Positions 36,501 through 47,755 of a stretch of 64,000 nt of DNA are shown one piece after another. A program made the position numbers and the translations under genes. The notes below the pieces were generated by a model. The model made no database searches. It was not told where the DNA came from and saw only the letters and a program-made list of their open reading frames with translations. The stretch comes from Tilletiaria anomala UBC 951. Lineage: Eukaryota; Basidiomycota; Exobasidiomycetes; Georgefischeriales; Tilletiariaceae. Within the stretch, counting starts at the first letter, position 1. Every line of letters begins with the position of its first letter. The stretch lies in contig NW_013546921.1 of the NCBI RefSeq assembly GCF_000711695.1, positions 1 through 64,000 on the forward strand, in the 5' to 3' direction.

Positions 36501-38121
36501 ACCTCTCCATGGATCAAGTTCCGTCGAAGAAATCGCTCGCTTTCTAGTCAATATTGTGACCCCTGGTAAGGAGCAATACAGCAACATCATAGAAGCTCGG
36601 AGGAATTCTTGCATTTCGGTAGCAAGATTGCTACAGCATCAAAGTTGTTCAAAAGGTGAGACGGTCTTTTACCTTGCAGTTTATGTGTTCTTCAATAACG
36701 TTCGAGCCGTTGTTGCCCCAAGACACCATTCTCGTTATCTGCACTGCGCTCATCGGCTGTTTGGAAGACTACACCGTCGACCAAAGAGGCGATGTCGGCT
36801 CTTGGGTTCGAACTGCTGCGATGCAATCACTCGCATCCATCGTCGAAGGGTGTGAGGCACGCGCGCAAACAGGATACGCCCTCCTTGATGTTCAAAGAAG
36901 CCTTCTGAAGCAAACGGCCGAAAGGATCGATTCTGTCAGGTCGTGCGCAGCGAAATCCTTGCATCGAACCGCACAAGCTACACCAATGATTCCTCGAGAC
37001 AGACACATGAAGGCCCTGTTGTCAGCACTTGACGAGTGAGCCTTCGCGACCCCGTGCTCTCAGTCTCCCCAAAATAAGTTGCTCACCTGTTCTTTTCTTC
37101 AGGGCAACTGAACTCAATCTGCGCGATGCTTCGTGGCTGTTCACGCGACTAGTGTCTCTGCTCGACGATAACCGGTACCGCCGCTCACTGCTCGAAGGTT
37201 TCCTGAACAGTATTGGAAGCAAAGCAGATGTCACGGTATGCATATCTATATCGATTCGTCTTCAGGTCTGCGTGTCGTACTCACTGTTTATTCACCCATT
37301 GTTCGTGTCCGGCAGCGGCAATCCGTTGCCTCAGCGTTACACCCATGGCTTTTGGACAGTCCTATACCGCGAGCATCTCTCATATTGGTCGAGCTGCACA
37401 AGCTACTTGAGGCTAACTTTAGTTCTAACAAGATCTTTGTGCCTGTTATCGAAGCCTGCAACATTTTATTCGATACAGTCTTGGAGACGTCCACCTGGGA
37501 GCAGCTTTCTAGCTTGTGAGTTTTTCAATTCACGTTTCAGCCCTCCATCGCCTGAGCACACTGAATCTCATCTGCTGTGCAGACTTCAACCAATGTACAA
37601 GCTTGCGTTCCGAAGCGTCGACAAGATCAAATCACTTCCACGACTGCAGGCCTGCGTGGTTTTGTGAGACTGAAAGTATGATTTTCCTCAGGCTTAAAGT
37701 TCGAGATGCTGATTTTCAACTGCTCGGAATCCGCCAATCCAGGTGCGTCAATATGTTGACGAATGTGCCATCGCTGCGGCGGCGAATGGTAACGCATATC
37801 TGTGCATTTTTGCGGCATCCCTTCCCGACGGTGAGTTGCGTTGGTGCGCGCAAGCTTGCTTAGTGAGTTAAATCCGAGTCTTTCACTCTGCAGCTCCGCC
37901 AAAATGCAAGCGAACGACTCTATATGATACTCGCCGACTTCCTACCAGTTGAAGCCAGCGAGAGCAGCCTTGAGGACGCATCGATAGCGATGGCCGAAGC
38001 GGAAGAGCTGCTCCTTAACACTCCGTGGGTCTCTCAGAGCCGAACGTACCACGCTGAAGCGGCACGAAGGCTGGAGCAGGCACTGCTGAGAACGGTTGGC
38101 TTGAACAACGTGTCCTCATAA
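33527..38121 (+). CDS. TBCD: Tubulin-folding cofactor D
   Basis: Fifteen exons give 1229 residues: 33527..33754, 33831..34047, 34118..34430, 34496..34961, 35024..35545, 35617..35717, 35781..35934, 35993..36106, 36175..36655, 36723..37035, 37103..37235, 37316..37515, 37583..37663, 37692..37830 and 37894..38121. All phases match and the length is close to the usual 1,100-1,250. Diagnostic segments are HFFPHEVDDLLPVL, YTLLLWLSLVCMIPFDL, TMVRYSAAKGLARV, NIFPHGLEVIRKADFFAVG, HWDISVREAAAQA, HGRLLALAAL and DYTVDQRGDVGSWVR. The protein is a helical-repeat chaperone that captures beta-tubulin and helps form and dissociate the tubulin dimer (Cin1/Alp1 in yeasts). It ends 186 bases from the convergent PA2G4 gene. 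Confidence 0.95.
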
Positions 38122-38307
38122 TGTGCTTCCTTATGTTGACTAGCTTTTACGTGTGTATGTGTAAACAAGCAGCAGAGGACGCATGCCGCTGAAGGTAGGG
38201 AGGAGATACAGTTTCAAGAGTCTGAAACATGTTCGTTTGGTCCTCGCTGGTGCTGTTGATGTTACATTGATCAATCGCCTACGAACACATGTCCATGCCC
38301 GCGCTCT

Positions 38308-40154
38308 TCAAGCCTTCGCAGCCGCGGCGGCTTTCTTGGCTTTCTTGGTCTGCCTAACGGGCTGCGCGAGGAGCTCCTTGAGCTTTTCGTCCTTGACCTC
38401 CTTGTCGCTCTTGACCTTGTCCGAGCTGTACCACCCACTGGGGTTCTCGGGGCTAAGGCGGATGGCGCCCTTGTTGTTGACAGCGATGGTGAGGAAGACC
38501 TGCGCGGTGATTGCACTACTCGATCCGTCGTGCAGCACCTCGAACGGCGTGACAAGGTTGTGCGCGACGCACTCCTGCACGCCCATGCGTGCACGAGGAA
38601 GCTCCTCCACGGGCAGGATGGAGCCGATGTTGAAGGGGAACGCACCTGCCTTTTTGGCGATCTCGGAAAAGACTTTGCGCGAGGTGGCCATCTTGAGCAG
38701 GTATGTTGAGCCCGTCTTCTTGTAGATTGTCGTCGCGTGCAGGCCCGTCTTGGACTTGCCGTCGGCGGAGGTGGTGACGTGCAGGTCGATACCGTACACT
38801 TCGTCGGCTTCGAGCTTGCATGCGTCCGGGCGACTCGATGCATCTGGCGCAACGACGATCTTCTTCTTGCCGTCGATCACGTCCTTGTCCATCAGGTTCG
38901 TCTGCATCCCCTCAACGGGCCGGACACCCTCGAACTCCTTTATCGCCTGCTCAATCTGCTTGGCAACGTCGATATTCGACGCGCCCGGCTTCATCACACG
39001 TAACGCCACTTCCTCTGCCGTCTTGATCGCCTTGAGCAAGTCGGCGACTTTGCCTGTAACCGGCTCGGCCTTAGCACCCTCTGAGGCAGGGACGACGATC
39101 GTCTCGCCAATGATCGACGAGTAGCCGTCAATGTGTGCACCGAGCTGGAATTTGACCACGTCGCCGGCCTTGAGCTCTTGTTGTGCGCCTGATGCAGGGT
39201 TTGCGCTGGCAGCACTGCCGTTCTCATTCTCCTTTCCTCCCTCCTCATCTGCAGCGGCTGGCGGCGGGAGGTTAATCGGAAGCGGGCGATAGTTGCAGAT
39301 GACGTTGTTGACGCAGACAGTCGTCGGGAAGGCGATACCCTTGGGCATGTTCTTCTTGTTGTTGTACACGGATGTAGCTCCTGCCAACAGCTCCTTGTCA
39401 CCAGCCTCGGCGAGCGAGAGAAGCGTTGCGCCAGGGAGGGCAAGGGATACGACCTTCTTCAATGCACGCGACGAAATATCGCCGGCAGTCTTGTACTATG
39501 GGGTCCAAAAGGAGGGGGGGAAGACGATGTTTAAGACACAAGCAAGGATGCACTGCCCGAAGCATGCGAAGCACATTGCTACCTCTGTTGAAGTCGCAGG
39601 TCTCCTTTCCTTCTCCAACACGAAATCCATATTTTATACTCGCGCGCATTCGAAGTATTCCCGCAAAGCTGACAGCTTTAATGCTGCAAACTTCTTGGGA
39701 CGGGTTCGCAGATACCTTTCGACGAGAACCATCACAGTGCATTGAAGAGATGTCGCGACTCTGCTCCCGCACCTGAAGCCTGGGGTATGTTTGCTTGGTA
39801 CCTTTGGTTGTAATTTCCGCACAAGTACCGTGCCCTTCCATCATCTGCGATTCGAATGCGCTCATTGCAAAGCTGTCTTCCATCCAACAAGTCATGCACC
39901 CCTCAGATGTGCTGACTGAGGTAGCCTCTCCACAATCTGATGCGATAGAAGATTACTTTTCGTAAAGGGCCGCGGTGCTCACAGCCTCTGCGCTATCTTG
40001 CCACCTTCCTTCAGGCAAACTGAACTGCGACGCGTTGTTGGTATAGAGGCTCAGGACTTACTTTGGTCAATGTGACATCTGCGAAGTTCTCCTTCTGCTC
40101 AGTTGCCGCCGGAGCCGGAGCCGGGGTGGTTTCAGTTGCAGCCTCTGCCGACAT
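38308..40154 (-). CDS. PA2G4/Ebp1-type protein (M24 pseudo-aminopeptidase)
   Basis: Two exons (40154..40062, 39495..38308) give 426 residues. The start MSAEAATETT and the frame across the 566-base intron (YKTAGDISSRALKKV) agree with the family. The pita-bread fold of methionine aminopeptidases is recognisable (KGIAFPTTVCVNN, LKAGDVVKFQLGAHIDGY, EVYGIDLHVTTSADGKSKTG), but several metal ligands of the true enzyme are replaced, as in PA2G4/Ebp1 and the S. pombe curved-DNA-binding protein Cdb4. The C-terminus is Lys-rich (RQTKKAKKAAAAAKA), as in Ebp1, where it binds RNA and ribosomes. Role inferred from the family: nascent-ribosome or growth-related binding protein, not a peptidase. The first intron is much longer than others in the window. 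Confidence 0.92.
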
Positions 40155-41203
40155 GGTTGCGTTTCTTGTTGGTTGAAAGTCTGTTTAGCTGTTCAGCGGA
40201 TGCTTCTCTGCAGGCTGGTTCGATGCTTTGATGAGAGCCTCAGCATTGAAAGGAGCCATCGAAGGAGTGTCTCAATGGTGTCAAGAGCAACCAAAGCAGT
40301 CAAGCGCGCCCCAGTCAATGAACAAGAAGGAAAAGCTGACTATGGCTGGGCGGAGCGGCAAAAGGAAGATCCGTGAGTGTCGTGTGTGGATAGGAGCTCG
40401 AACCCTAGCAACCCTAATCGGTGCACAACTTCCACCCCTAAAATGACAATGGGAGCGCGATGCAAGCAACTCTAAGCAAAAACGAATTGTGGCCTGGTTT
40501 TCAAGATAGAATATTAGTAAATGGGGTTCAACGCATTCACTCGATGTTATATCAGATTCCTGACCGACATAATGCACATGCGGAGTGCCGTTCGCTCCAT
40601 CCTTTATGATCAGCCGTTCGTCCCCAATTCATTGTCTTGTTCAGCAAGATTGCACGAGCTAGCACGTGTGCTTGGGTCCTGTGTCGATGACCACACACCA
40701 TAGTCTTGATAATGGCGTCTACCAGATCCACGCCACCCTTCCGTGCACAGTCGGGGCCGATTCCTGTCGGACAATCTGCGCATCTACTTGACTGCGTTCA
40801 GGATGACAGGGTTAGACGCCCGCCGATTCCTTCTCCAGATTGGTTTGATGACATCCTGTGTGATTCTCTCAGAGTGTCACTGCGCACACCCTTCGATGCA
40901 CAGCTCGCGAGGTGCAATCCCTACTTCGCTCCGCAGACACGTGACCAACACCGCAACACGTGCCCCTACTATTTAGTTCCCTGAGCGGTGACTGTTATTG
41001 CCAACGAAGTCATGAGTGCAGGTGAAACGACATCACACATCATCACCTCCATCCTCCCCCGTACGTTCTCACTTCCATTCCTCTTGATCGAAGCTCATTA
41101 TACTTTCAGAAGCTCTCTAGGGGATGCACCCAAGACTCGAAGCAGGAACAACTCTAAGCTTATTACTTTCCAAAACAGCACGCCAGGCATCAACTGTAAC
41201 AGC
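40155..41203. promoter_or_regulatory. Divergent promoter of PA2G4 and ADH genes
   Basis: A 1.05 kb head-to-head gap. Three CACGTG palindromes occur at 40663-40668, 40938-40943 and 40957-40962; the last two are 19 bases apart and about 240-265 bases upstream of the ADH start. No other gene was seen. Confidence 0.4.
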
Positions 41204-42494
41204 ATGGCCAGCTCTGGGACGATGAAGGCAGTTGTCTTCAAGGGGCCGAACCACGTAGTCGTGGAGCAACGGCCCATCCCACAGGTCCAAGATGATACCG
41301 ATGCTGTGGTCAAGGTGTGTGGTAATGGTTAGAGAGAATACTAGATTACTCTCAATGACAGTGAGTTGGCTTGTGCTCGTGCCTGCACAGGTGGTCACGT
41401 CGGGGCTTTGCGGCTCTGACTTGCACATATGTGCGTACATCGTCCGAGAAGTTAAGGGAAGCACCAATCTGAAATGGGCTGACAAAACTCATTTATTTAT
41501 TTATTTCGTAGATCGTGGCCACCAGCCCGTATCGCACCACGACTTTATCCTCGGGCACGAGTTCGTCGGCACGATCCACAAGGTCGGTCCAGGCGTCAAA
41601 TCATTCAAAGAGGGTGACCTGGTCTTGTCCCCGTTCACCATTTCTTGCGGTGACTGCTTCTATTGTACACGGAGCCAAACGGGTCGCTGCGTCAGGTCGA
41701 AGGTGTTCGGCTCCGTGCCCTTGGAAGGTGCACAGGCGGAGTATGTACTCGTCCCACTCGCAGAGACGAGTTTGTACCACGCGCCGCAGGATGTGCCGAA
41801 GGAGCTGCTTGTGCTGCTCGCAGACATTGTGCCGACAGGCTACTTTGCATGCAAGAACGCGTGGGACCGTCTAAGCGATGAGGAGCGCAAAGATGCGACG
41901 TGCGTAGTCATCGGAAACGGACCCGTCGGGTTGTGCGCTGTCTCGGCCGCCGCGGCGCTGCCGTTCAAGCGCATCTTTGCCGTCGATTCGATCCCACAGC
42001 GCCTCGAGCAAGCCAAGAAGCATGGCGCGCACCAGTCAATCAACTTCCAGAGTGAGGACGTCGATATGATTATTAAAGGAGCCACGGGCGGACGGGGTGC
42101 AGATGTCATCCTCGAAGTCGTTGGAGCTGAGGCGGCGCTGCAGATGGCCATCAAACTCGCGCGGCCTTTCGGTGTCATTTCCTCCGTCGGGGTTCACACG
42201 CACAGCGTCACGCTCAGCGGGCCTGACCTGTACAACAAGAACTTGCGACTCAGCTTCGGCCGCTGCCCGGTTCGTGCAGTCTTTGTGCCCGCGCTCAAGC
42301 TGCTCCAAGACAACGTCGACCTGTTCAAGAACTTTGTACAACATGTCATCCCGATCGACAGTGCGACTGAGTACTACAAGTAAGTGTTGCTGAACTCGGA
42401 ATCACAGCTTGACATTCATGTATTTCCAAAATTTGCTTTGCGCAGACTGTTTAACGAAGGCAAAATTCTCAAGACGGTTTTTGAATTCAAGTAA
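41204..42494 (+). CDS. Zinc-dependent alcohol dehydrogenase (MDR family)
   Basis: Four exons (41204..41314, 41391..41430, 41512..42379, 42446..42494) give 355 residues. Exon 2 is only 40 nt and carries the catalytic zinc Cys (SGLCGSDLHIY). GHEFVG carries the second catalytic ligand, and CGDCFYCTRSQTGRC supplies the four structural-zinc cysteines. The Rossmann segment VVIGNGPVGLCAVSAA binds NAD(P). The closest groups by motif are glutathione-independent formaldehyde dehydrogenase-like and L-threonine/polyol dehydrogenase-like enzymes; substrate is unknown. A stop-free MASSGTMKAVVFKG start fits the family. It ends 217 bases from the convergent RIO1 gene. Confidence 0.92.
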
Positions 42495-42711
42495 CTTTCA
42501 TATGCGTCTCCCAACCACAAATGACAAGGAGTTTCAAATCTCCAAAATGCACCACAATGAAATACTTTGTTGCCACTAAGAAAACAGTATTAGGAGACGA
42601 GCGCTTGCATGGCGCGCAGAAATCACCAGTGTGACATGCCTTTCAAAAGGACACTTGCATTGGCAAGATTGTGCGGGTGCCGGCAAGCAGGTTTGATAGA
42701 AGGTAACACGC

Positions 42712-45217
42712 CTACTTCCCACCGCTACTCTTCTTTACCCGCGCCTTCTTCTCCTTCTTCGGCATCTTGTTTTTGCGCTTCTCTCGCGCCGCCTCTTTCA
42801 CAGCCTTCTTTCTCCCCTTCTTCGCGTCCCGGTCTTCGTGTCTGTGCCCGCGTGGCTGGCGCGGGCCTTCTTCCTTGCTGTCTTCTCGCGAGGAGCCCTG
42901 AGAGTCTCCGTCAGAATCTGATTCTGTGTCGGAGTTTGCATCTGCGCCTTCGTCAGCCGGTCCCGATTGAGTACCACCCGCCTCAAAATTAGCTTGTGTC
43001 ATCCTCGAGCTTTGCTGCGCCACCCCACCATCAGCCGTTCGCACAGCAGGGAGGCGATCCATACCCGTCGCCGTAGCGTAGATCAGCTCCCCTGCACCTT
43101 TTTTGGTGTACACCTCGACGTCACGTTCGGGGTCGTAGACCTCGTTGAGCGTACGTGGAATATAAGACTGCGCAAAAATGGCCTCTTCATTTGCGGTTAG
43201 TGCGGGTGGCGGTTGGGCGCTCCCTTGATGTGATGTCGATGGATGGGAGGTCGATTCGGAGGAAGACACGTTCTGCGCGGACTCTCCCTCTTGCTGCACA
43301 TCTCGCGCATCCATCATCTCTCTGATCACTTGCATCAGCTCCAGCTCATGTTCTGATTTGATCACTGGCACAGTGGATTTGGCTTGTACCACAACTGCTG
43401 TAGTTGCCGCCGCGGCGGAAGTATCAGCTCGTTGATGCCGATCTGCTGCATTTCCATCCTTGGACTTGTGCAAGGAGTCCAGCAGCGCTTCTTCGTCCGC
43501 CTCGCCTCCTTCCATCATCTGGGCTAGTCCTGCTTTCCCGCCTTTGCGAGCGCCACTTCGCCGCTCATCTCTCTCGTCTGTCGCCGAATTTATTCTCCCG
43601 ACCTCTGAAGCAGCATGCGTGCTGCTACCGGAGGCCGTCTCGCCTTCGCGGATAATGAACTCGAAGCTGCGGCGCAGTCCGAGCGTATGCACGCCGTGCT
43701 TGGAAAAGTAGTCGTCAACGTGCTGCAAATCTGCGCGCAGGAAGTCGAATGCGCGCGGGTGGTCGTGCTCTACTGATTGAGACACGTCGATGATGTAGAG
43801 ATGCTGGTTGTGGTAGCTGTCATGAACATTAACAGTTCATTTTCAGCGACGAGCCATCAAGGCTAGCTGCGAGTTTCTGTCAAACTCACAGAACGTTATA
43901 CTCGCTCAAGTCCGCATGCACCAGCCTGCAATGCTGGTACATGATCCGCATAGCCGCCAAGAGCTCCCGGTAGAGTTCCTCCCACCTCCCTTGCTTTTGC
44001 TCCTCCTCGGCATCAATGCTACTTTCAGCGTCTCTCAGTCGTGGGCTCGCCCAGCCATCTACCTTTCCGAGGAATTCCATGACCAGCACATGGTCCCTCA
44101 GCTCCTCCACTTTGGGGCTGCGAATGCCAGCCGCATACAATCGTTTGAGGTTCCTTGCCTCTTTTTCTGCCCAGAGGCGAACCATCTTGCGAGGGTTGTG
44201 GCGGCTGTAGCCGTGTCGAAAGCGAAACTCGCCGCTAACGTAGCGATCGCGGTCCTTGAAGACAAGAATGGACGTCTTGTAGATCTTCAGCGCCAGGCTG
44301 CCCGGCGGGGTGCCTTCCGGCGAGCCTTCAGGCACTGAAGTAAAGGCGTGGTAGACATTCGCCTCTTTGCCAGTAGAGATGACGCCGTTGATGGTTTCCA
44401 AAAGCCCACGTTGAACCATCTTGAAAAGGATAAGCATGGTCCTCGGATCAAGAACTTGCTGGTTCGTCGCCCGATCGCTCTTGTCCTTCACCCGCGCGTG
44501 TCCTTCGCCAATTGCCTTGCGTGGTACCACAGATGCACCTAGACGGCCGCCGACAGATAAAGAAGGGTCGTATCTCTCCTGCAAGGAAAGTCGGGCGCTG
44601 AAGCGGGCGGATAGTTGAGCGAGTTGCGCAGACGTCTTGTCCTTGTGCTGGGCAACTTGCACAGCAGCGGAAGAAGCACCGCCGGTAGCAGCATCCCCGG
44701 CAATAATTTCAGTAGCAATATCTTTTGCGGCGCGTAAAGGTGCAGGGCGGCGATTCATGGCTGGTAGAGCTCCAGTCGTTGAAGCACCATGATGCCATGT
44801 GGTCCCGCGAAGCACGGCGTCCGCTTGTCGTGAGCGGTTGAAGGCCTTTGTGAAGTCACCTCTTGACAATTCCCAGTCTGCATCCTCCACACGGCCCATC
44901 GCCTCCTCTTCTCTCGCTTCTTCTACCTCGTCTTCCTCTTCTTCATCGTTCGAATGCCGGGTCCGGAGGTACTCGAAGTATTCGCGGACTTTTTCGCTCT
45001 CGTATCCTTCGCCATCATCGCTATCGTCCTCGTCTTGTGAATCGGAAAGGTCTGGATCCGCGAGCTGGGCCGACTCCAGATTTTCCGAGGTGCCATTTAC
45101 ACCATTGGAGTACAGACCGGGTTTAACCTGCTGGCCAGGAAGTGATGAAAAGCCCACATCCTCCGGCGCATCGTCGAATTCCCCGCCTGCCTCTGTCACA
45201 GCCGCTGCGGTCGACAT
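42712..45217 (-). CDS. RIO1: Serine/threonine kinase/ATPase RIO1
   Basis: Two exons (45217..43890, 43816..42712) give 810 residues. The RIO1 core is unmistakable: [14 protein letters not shown] (ATP loop), [39 protein letters not shown] (catalytic loop, split by the intron), and [14 protein letters not shown] with the metal-binding DVSQ. The N-terminus is acidic and the long C-terminus alternates Ser/Glu-rich stretches with a final very Lys-rich tail. RIO1 acts late in 40S ribosomal subunit maturation as an ATPase; in yeast it also affects rDNA and the cell cycle. The protein is longer than the typical 550 or so residues because of the disordered extensions. Confidence 0.96.
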
Positions 45218-45705
45218 CTTTGCGGAATGGGATCTTGGTCTCTTCTAGTCAGCAAAATGGAAATTACGGACACGAAAGAGACAGAGGCGCCTCGCGCGGT
45301 TCCGGCCAGGTCGCACTGTAGGTCCGCAGGGGGATGGCCAACGACGCAGGTGTGGAGTGTGTCGTGCTCTGCATACGTGACTTTTGTTGGTAAGCAGAAT
45401 GAAACCAAATTGCATTCCGTTAGTCGCCGACTCTTTGCAGCAACTCCCAAGAAGTGTTCTCCCAAACACGGAACTCGGATTTCGATAAGCTCTCAACCCC
45501 AAGAAAGAATGCCCTCAAAAAGAAAGAAAGAGCGGAATTGGGAGTTGGAACGCTTCGAAGCTCAGACTCACACCCTTTCGATGGAATGGCATTGCATGTC
45601 GCCAGGCGATGATCACTTCACGTGCGCATCCCCAGAGGCCCCTGACACTGCTTCGATCGACTGGTCCCCGCCGCGACTCTGATTGTATCGCAGCTCACTC
45701 GAAAT
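45218..45705. promoter_or_regulatory. Divergent promoter of RIO1 and EMC6
   Basis: A 488-base head-to-head gap. CACGTG lies at 45619-45624, 82 bases before the EMC6 start. An open frame on the plus strand (45227-45682) has no recognisable domain and sits entirely in this promoter, so it is not called. Confidence 0.4.
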
Positions 45706-46401
45706 ATGGCTGACCTATCAACAGCGCCTGGCGCTTCACCAGGAACCGTAGCAGAAGCGCATGACTCTCCTTCCCGTGCTTTCTATCCCGAAGCGGTGCA
45801 GCACAACGTCAAGCAGATTTCCTAGTGAGTGTCAGCCATTGGGCGCTTCGCTTCTTCCATTCCGGAGGCGCCAACCAGGAGTGATAGCCAATTGGTTCCG
45901 GAAGAGTGAGAGGCGTCGATGCGGACGACACGCTGACGTACTTTTCACACCTATGCACGCTCCTCTGCCTTTGTTTCGCCTTGCAGCATCCGTTCAATAT
46001 CCCTCTCACTTGCTGGTAGTGCTTCCGGCGTCCTGGGCCTCACAAATCTCAATGGCTTCTACTTCTACATCATCTCGCAGTTGCTCATTTCCCTCTGCAT
46101 TCTGTTCATCAACGCTAAAGGGCAACCCACCGCGTACCTCGTCGATGCTGCAGTGATCGACCTTCAACGCAAGCGTGCGCGGGTGCATGCCGCTATGGAG
46201 GCCAAATCTGGGGGAGGTGAGAAGGCGAAAGGGAGGTCAAGTCAGGCGCAAGGATTCCGGCAAGGACAGGGCCCGCCTGGCCTCGTTGGGACGGCTTGGA
46301 TGTGGATTAATCTGCTGCTTGTGGATGGCGCGCAAGATAATGTGCTGAGCTATGTGCTCTGGTGGACATTTTGGTACGGAATTGTACATGTGTATGATTG
46401 A
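45706..46401 (+). CDS. EMC6: ER membrane protein complex subunit 6
   Basis: Two exons (45706..45824, 45987..46401) give 177 residues. Conserved EMC6 segments are clear: the N-terminal EAVQHNVKQISYIRSISLSLAG, then GVLGLTNLNGFYFYI in helix 1, and the C-terminal VLSYVLWWTFWYGIVHVYD. EMC6 is a small core membrane subunit of the EMC, which inserts transmembrane helices into the ER membrane. The loop between the first hairpin and the last helices is about 60 residues longer than in the human protein (110 residues) and is rich in Gly, Gln and Lys. The two-exon join restores 'SY-IRS', matching the family's 'DYCRTS'. Confidence 0.92.
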
Positions 46402-46754
46402 TTCGAATGTATTAACGATGCAGATTTTGTGGAATGAGCTGCATATTGGAACCTCCTACTGCTGAGCGGCTGTCTGGTGGGACACCGGGAACAAACACGC
46501 AGTTACGACTTGGAGATAATAAAGGCCACAATGTGACAGCCGGAAGCCAAAATTGGCTTGGCCTCGTGGTGACTGCGCAAATGTTAGCTCTCTATATAGA
46601 GACAATTGCTCGAATACTACGCAAAATATATCCCTCATACATTCCCAACCTACCAGGTTTGATGCGTCTTGCGTCGTACGTGTTCTGAACATCTCTTTTG
46701 ACTTTGCGATACAACTCTGCGGTGCATGCACAAACGATCATCGGTAGCGAATCC
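46402..46754. other. Short intergenic region, no gene seen
   Basis: A 353-base gap holding the 3' flank of EMC6 and the promoter of the GST-type gene. No consensus element was recognised. Confidence 0.4.
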
Positions 46755-47693
46755 ATGATGATCGGGAGATTGTACGGTCCGTCGGAAGACGCATCCAAGA
46801 CATGGCGAGTGAGCGTGCTTGGGTCATGCTGCTGCGAATCACTTCTACTCTGAGAGTCCCTGATGGTGCCTTCCTCAGACCTTGGTGGTAGCACGGCTTT
46901 TGCAGCTCGAGATTGAATTCGTCAAGACTTCCAAGACGGGAGAGAGCAAGTCAGATGAATACAAGGCGAAATTCCCCATGGCCAAGGTGCGGACAGCCCT
47001 GCTTAATCCTCACCATATGCATGGTTCATGAGTGAATTAGTGCAGACTGATGTCCGCTTTTCGCTCACAGGTGCCCGCCTTTGAAGGAGCGGACGGTTTG
47101 CTGCTCACAGAAAGTAGGGCGATTGCCCGTTACGGTGCGCCGATAGTGCTAGGAGCTTCAAAGCGTGGACTTTTAAACTGACCTCACTCTTCTCACTCTT
47201 AGTAGCAAGTCTCGGAAACCTTCCTGATGGAAGTGGCAGCCTTCTCGGAGACACACCGCACAAAGCAGCGCTCGTAGATCAATGGCTCCAATTCAGCGAT
47301 GACGAGTTGTTCAACAACACAACTGCAATCACCGCTTCAAAGTGGGGGGCACCATTCGATGTTCGCCGTGAGGCGTTCCATTGGTGGGGTTTGCGCCGTG
47401 CGCTGACTTGCCTGGATGGGCATATGCAAAAACCACATACTGAACACGGTGCCAACGACGCATCCAATTTTCTAGTTGGCAACCATATCACACTGGCGGA
47501 CGTGTCTGTCTTTGGGAATGTCCACATGGCCTTCAGAGACGTGGCGGGCAAAGAGACACGCGATGCATTCCCGTCGCTCATGCGGTGGTATGACCAGATT
47601 CGCAATCATCCTTTAGTTGCTCAGATGGTACGGGATGAATCCTGGCAACAGTATGATTACCACTTCAATGTGGGAGGTGCAAAACCGTCATAG
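46755..47693 (+). CDS. Glutathione S-transferase, eEF1B-gamma-like
   Basis: Four exons (46755..46808, 46879..46986, 47071..47134, 47203..47693) give 238 residues in phase. The N-terminal thioredoxin-like part has IGRLYGPSED, FPMAKVPAFEG and the glutathione-contacting LLTESRAIARYVASLG. The C-terminal helical domain has NFLVGNHITLADVSVFGNV, a GST N-capping/ITLAD motif typical of translation elongation factor eEF1B gamma and its relatives. It stops after the GST fold and lacks the conserved eEF1G C-terminal domain, so it is a stand-alone GST of that group rather than the full subunit. The second ATG, three bases on, is an equally possible start. Its stop is only 62 bases from the end of convergent TGS1. 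Confidence 0.88.
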
Positions 47694-47755
47694 AACGAAT
47701 CAATTGTGCGGATCGGGGCAATCTAATGCATTCAAGGTGCCTCTCCTATGGCGTG

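Noticed and set aside
37742-37893. Intron starting at the GTGCGT at 37743 in TBCD
   Set aside because: Reading through keeps a conserved helix (RRRMVTHICAFLRHPFPT), and the later donor at 37831 keeps the frame into LRQNASERLYM.
38737-39124. Plus-strand frames opposite the PA2G4-type gene
   Set aside because: They are antisense shadows of a well-conserved coding exon.
40380-40450. Minus-strand segment with a good tRNA-like T-arm (TTCGAGC loop with a 5-bp stem)
   Set aside because: No matching acceptor stem, D-arm or anticodon arm could be placed within 60-80 bases upstream.
45227-45682. 151-codon frame between RIO1 and EMC6
   Set aside because: It fills exactly the divergent promoter, has low-complexity composition and shows no conserved motif.
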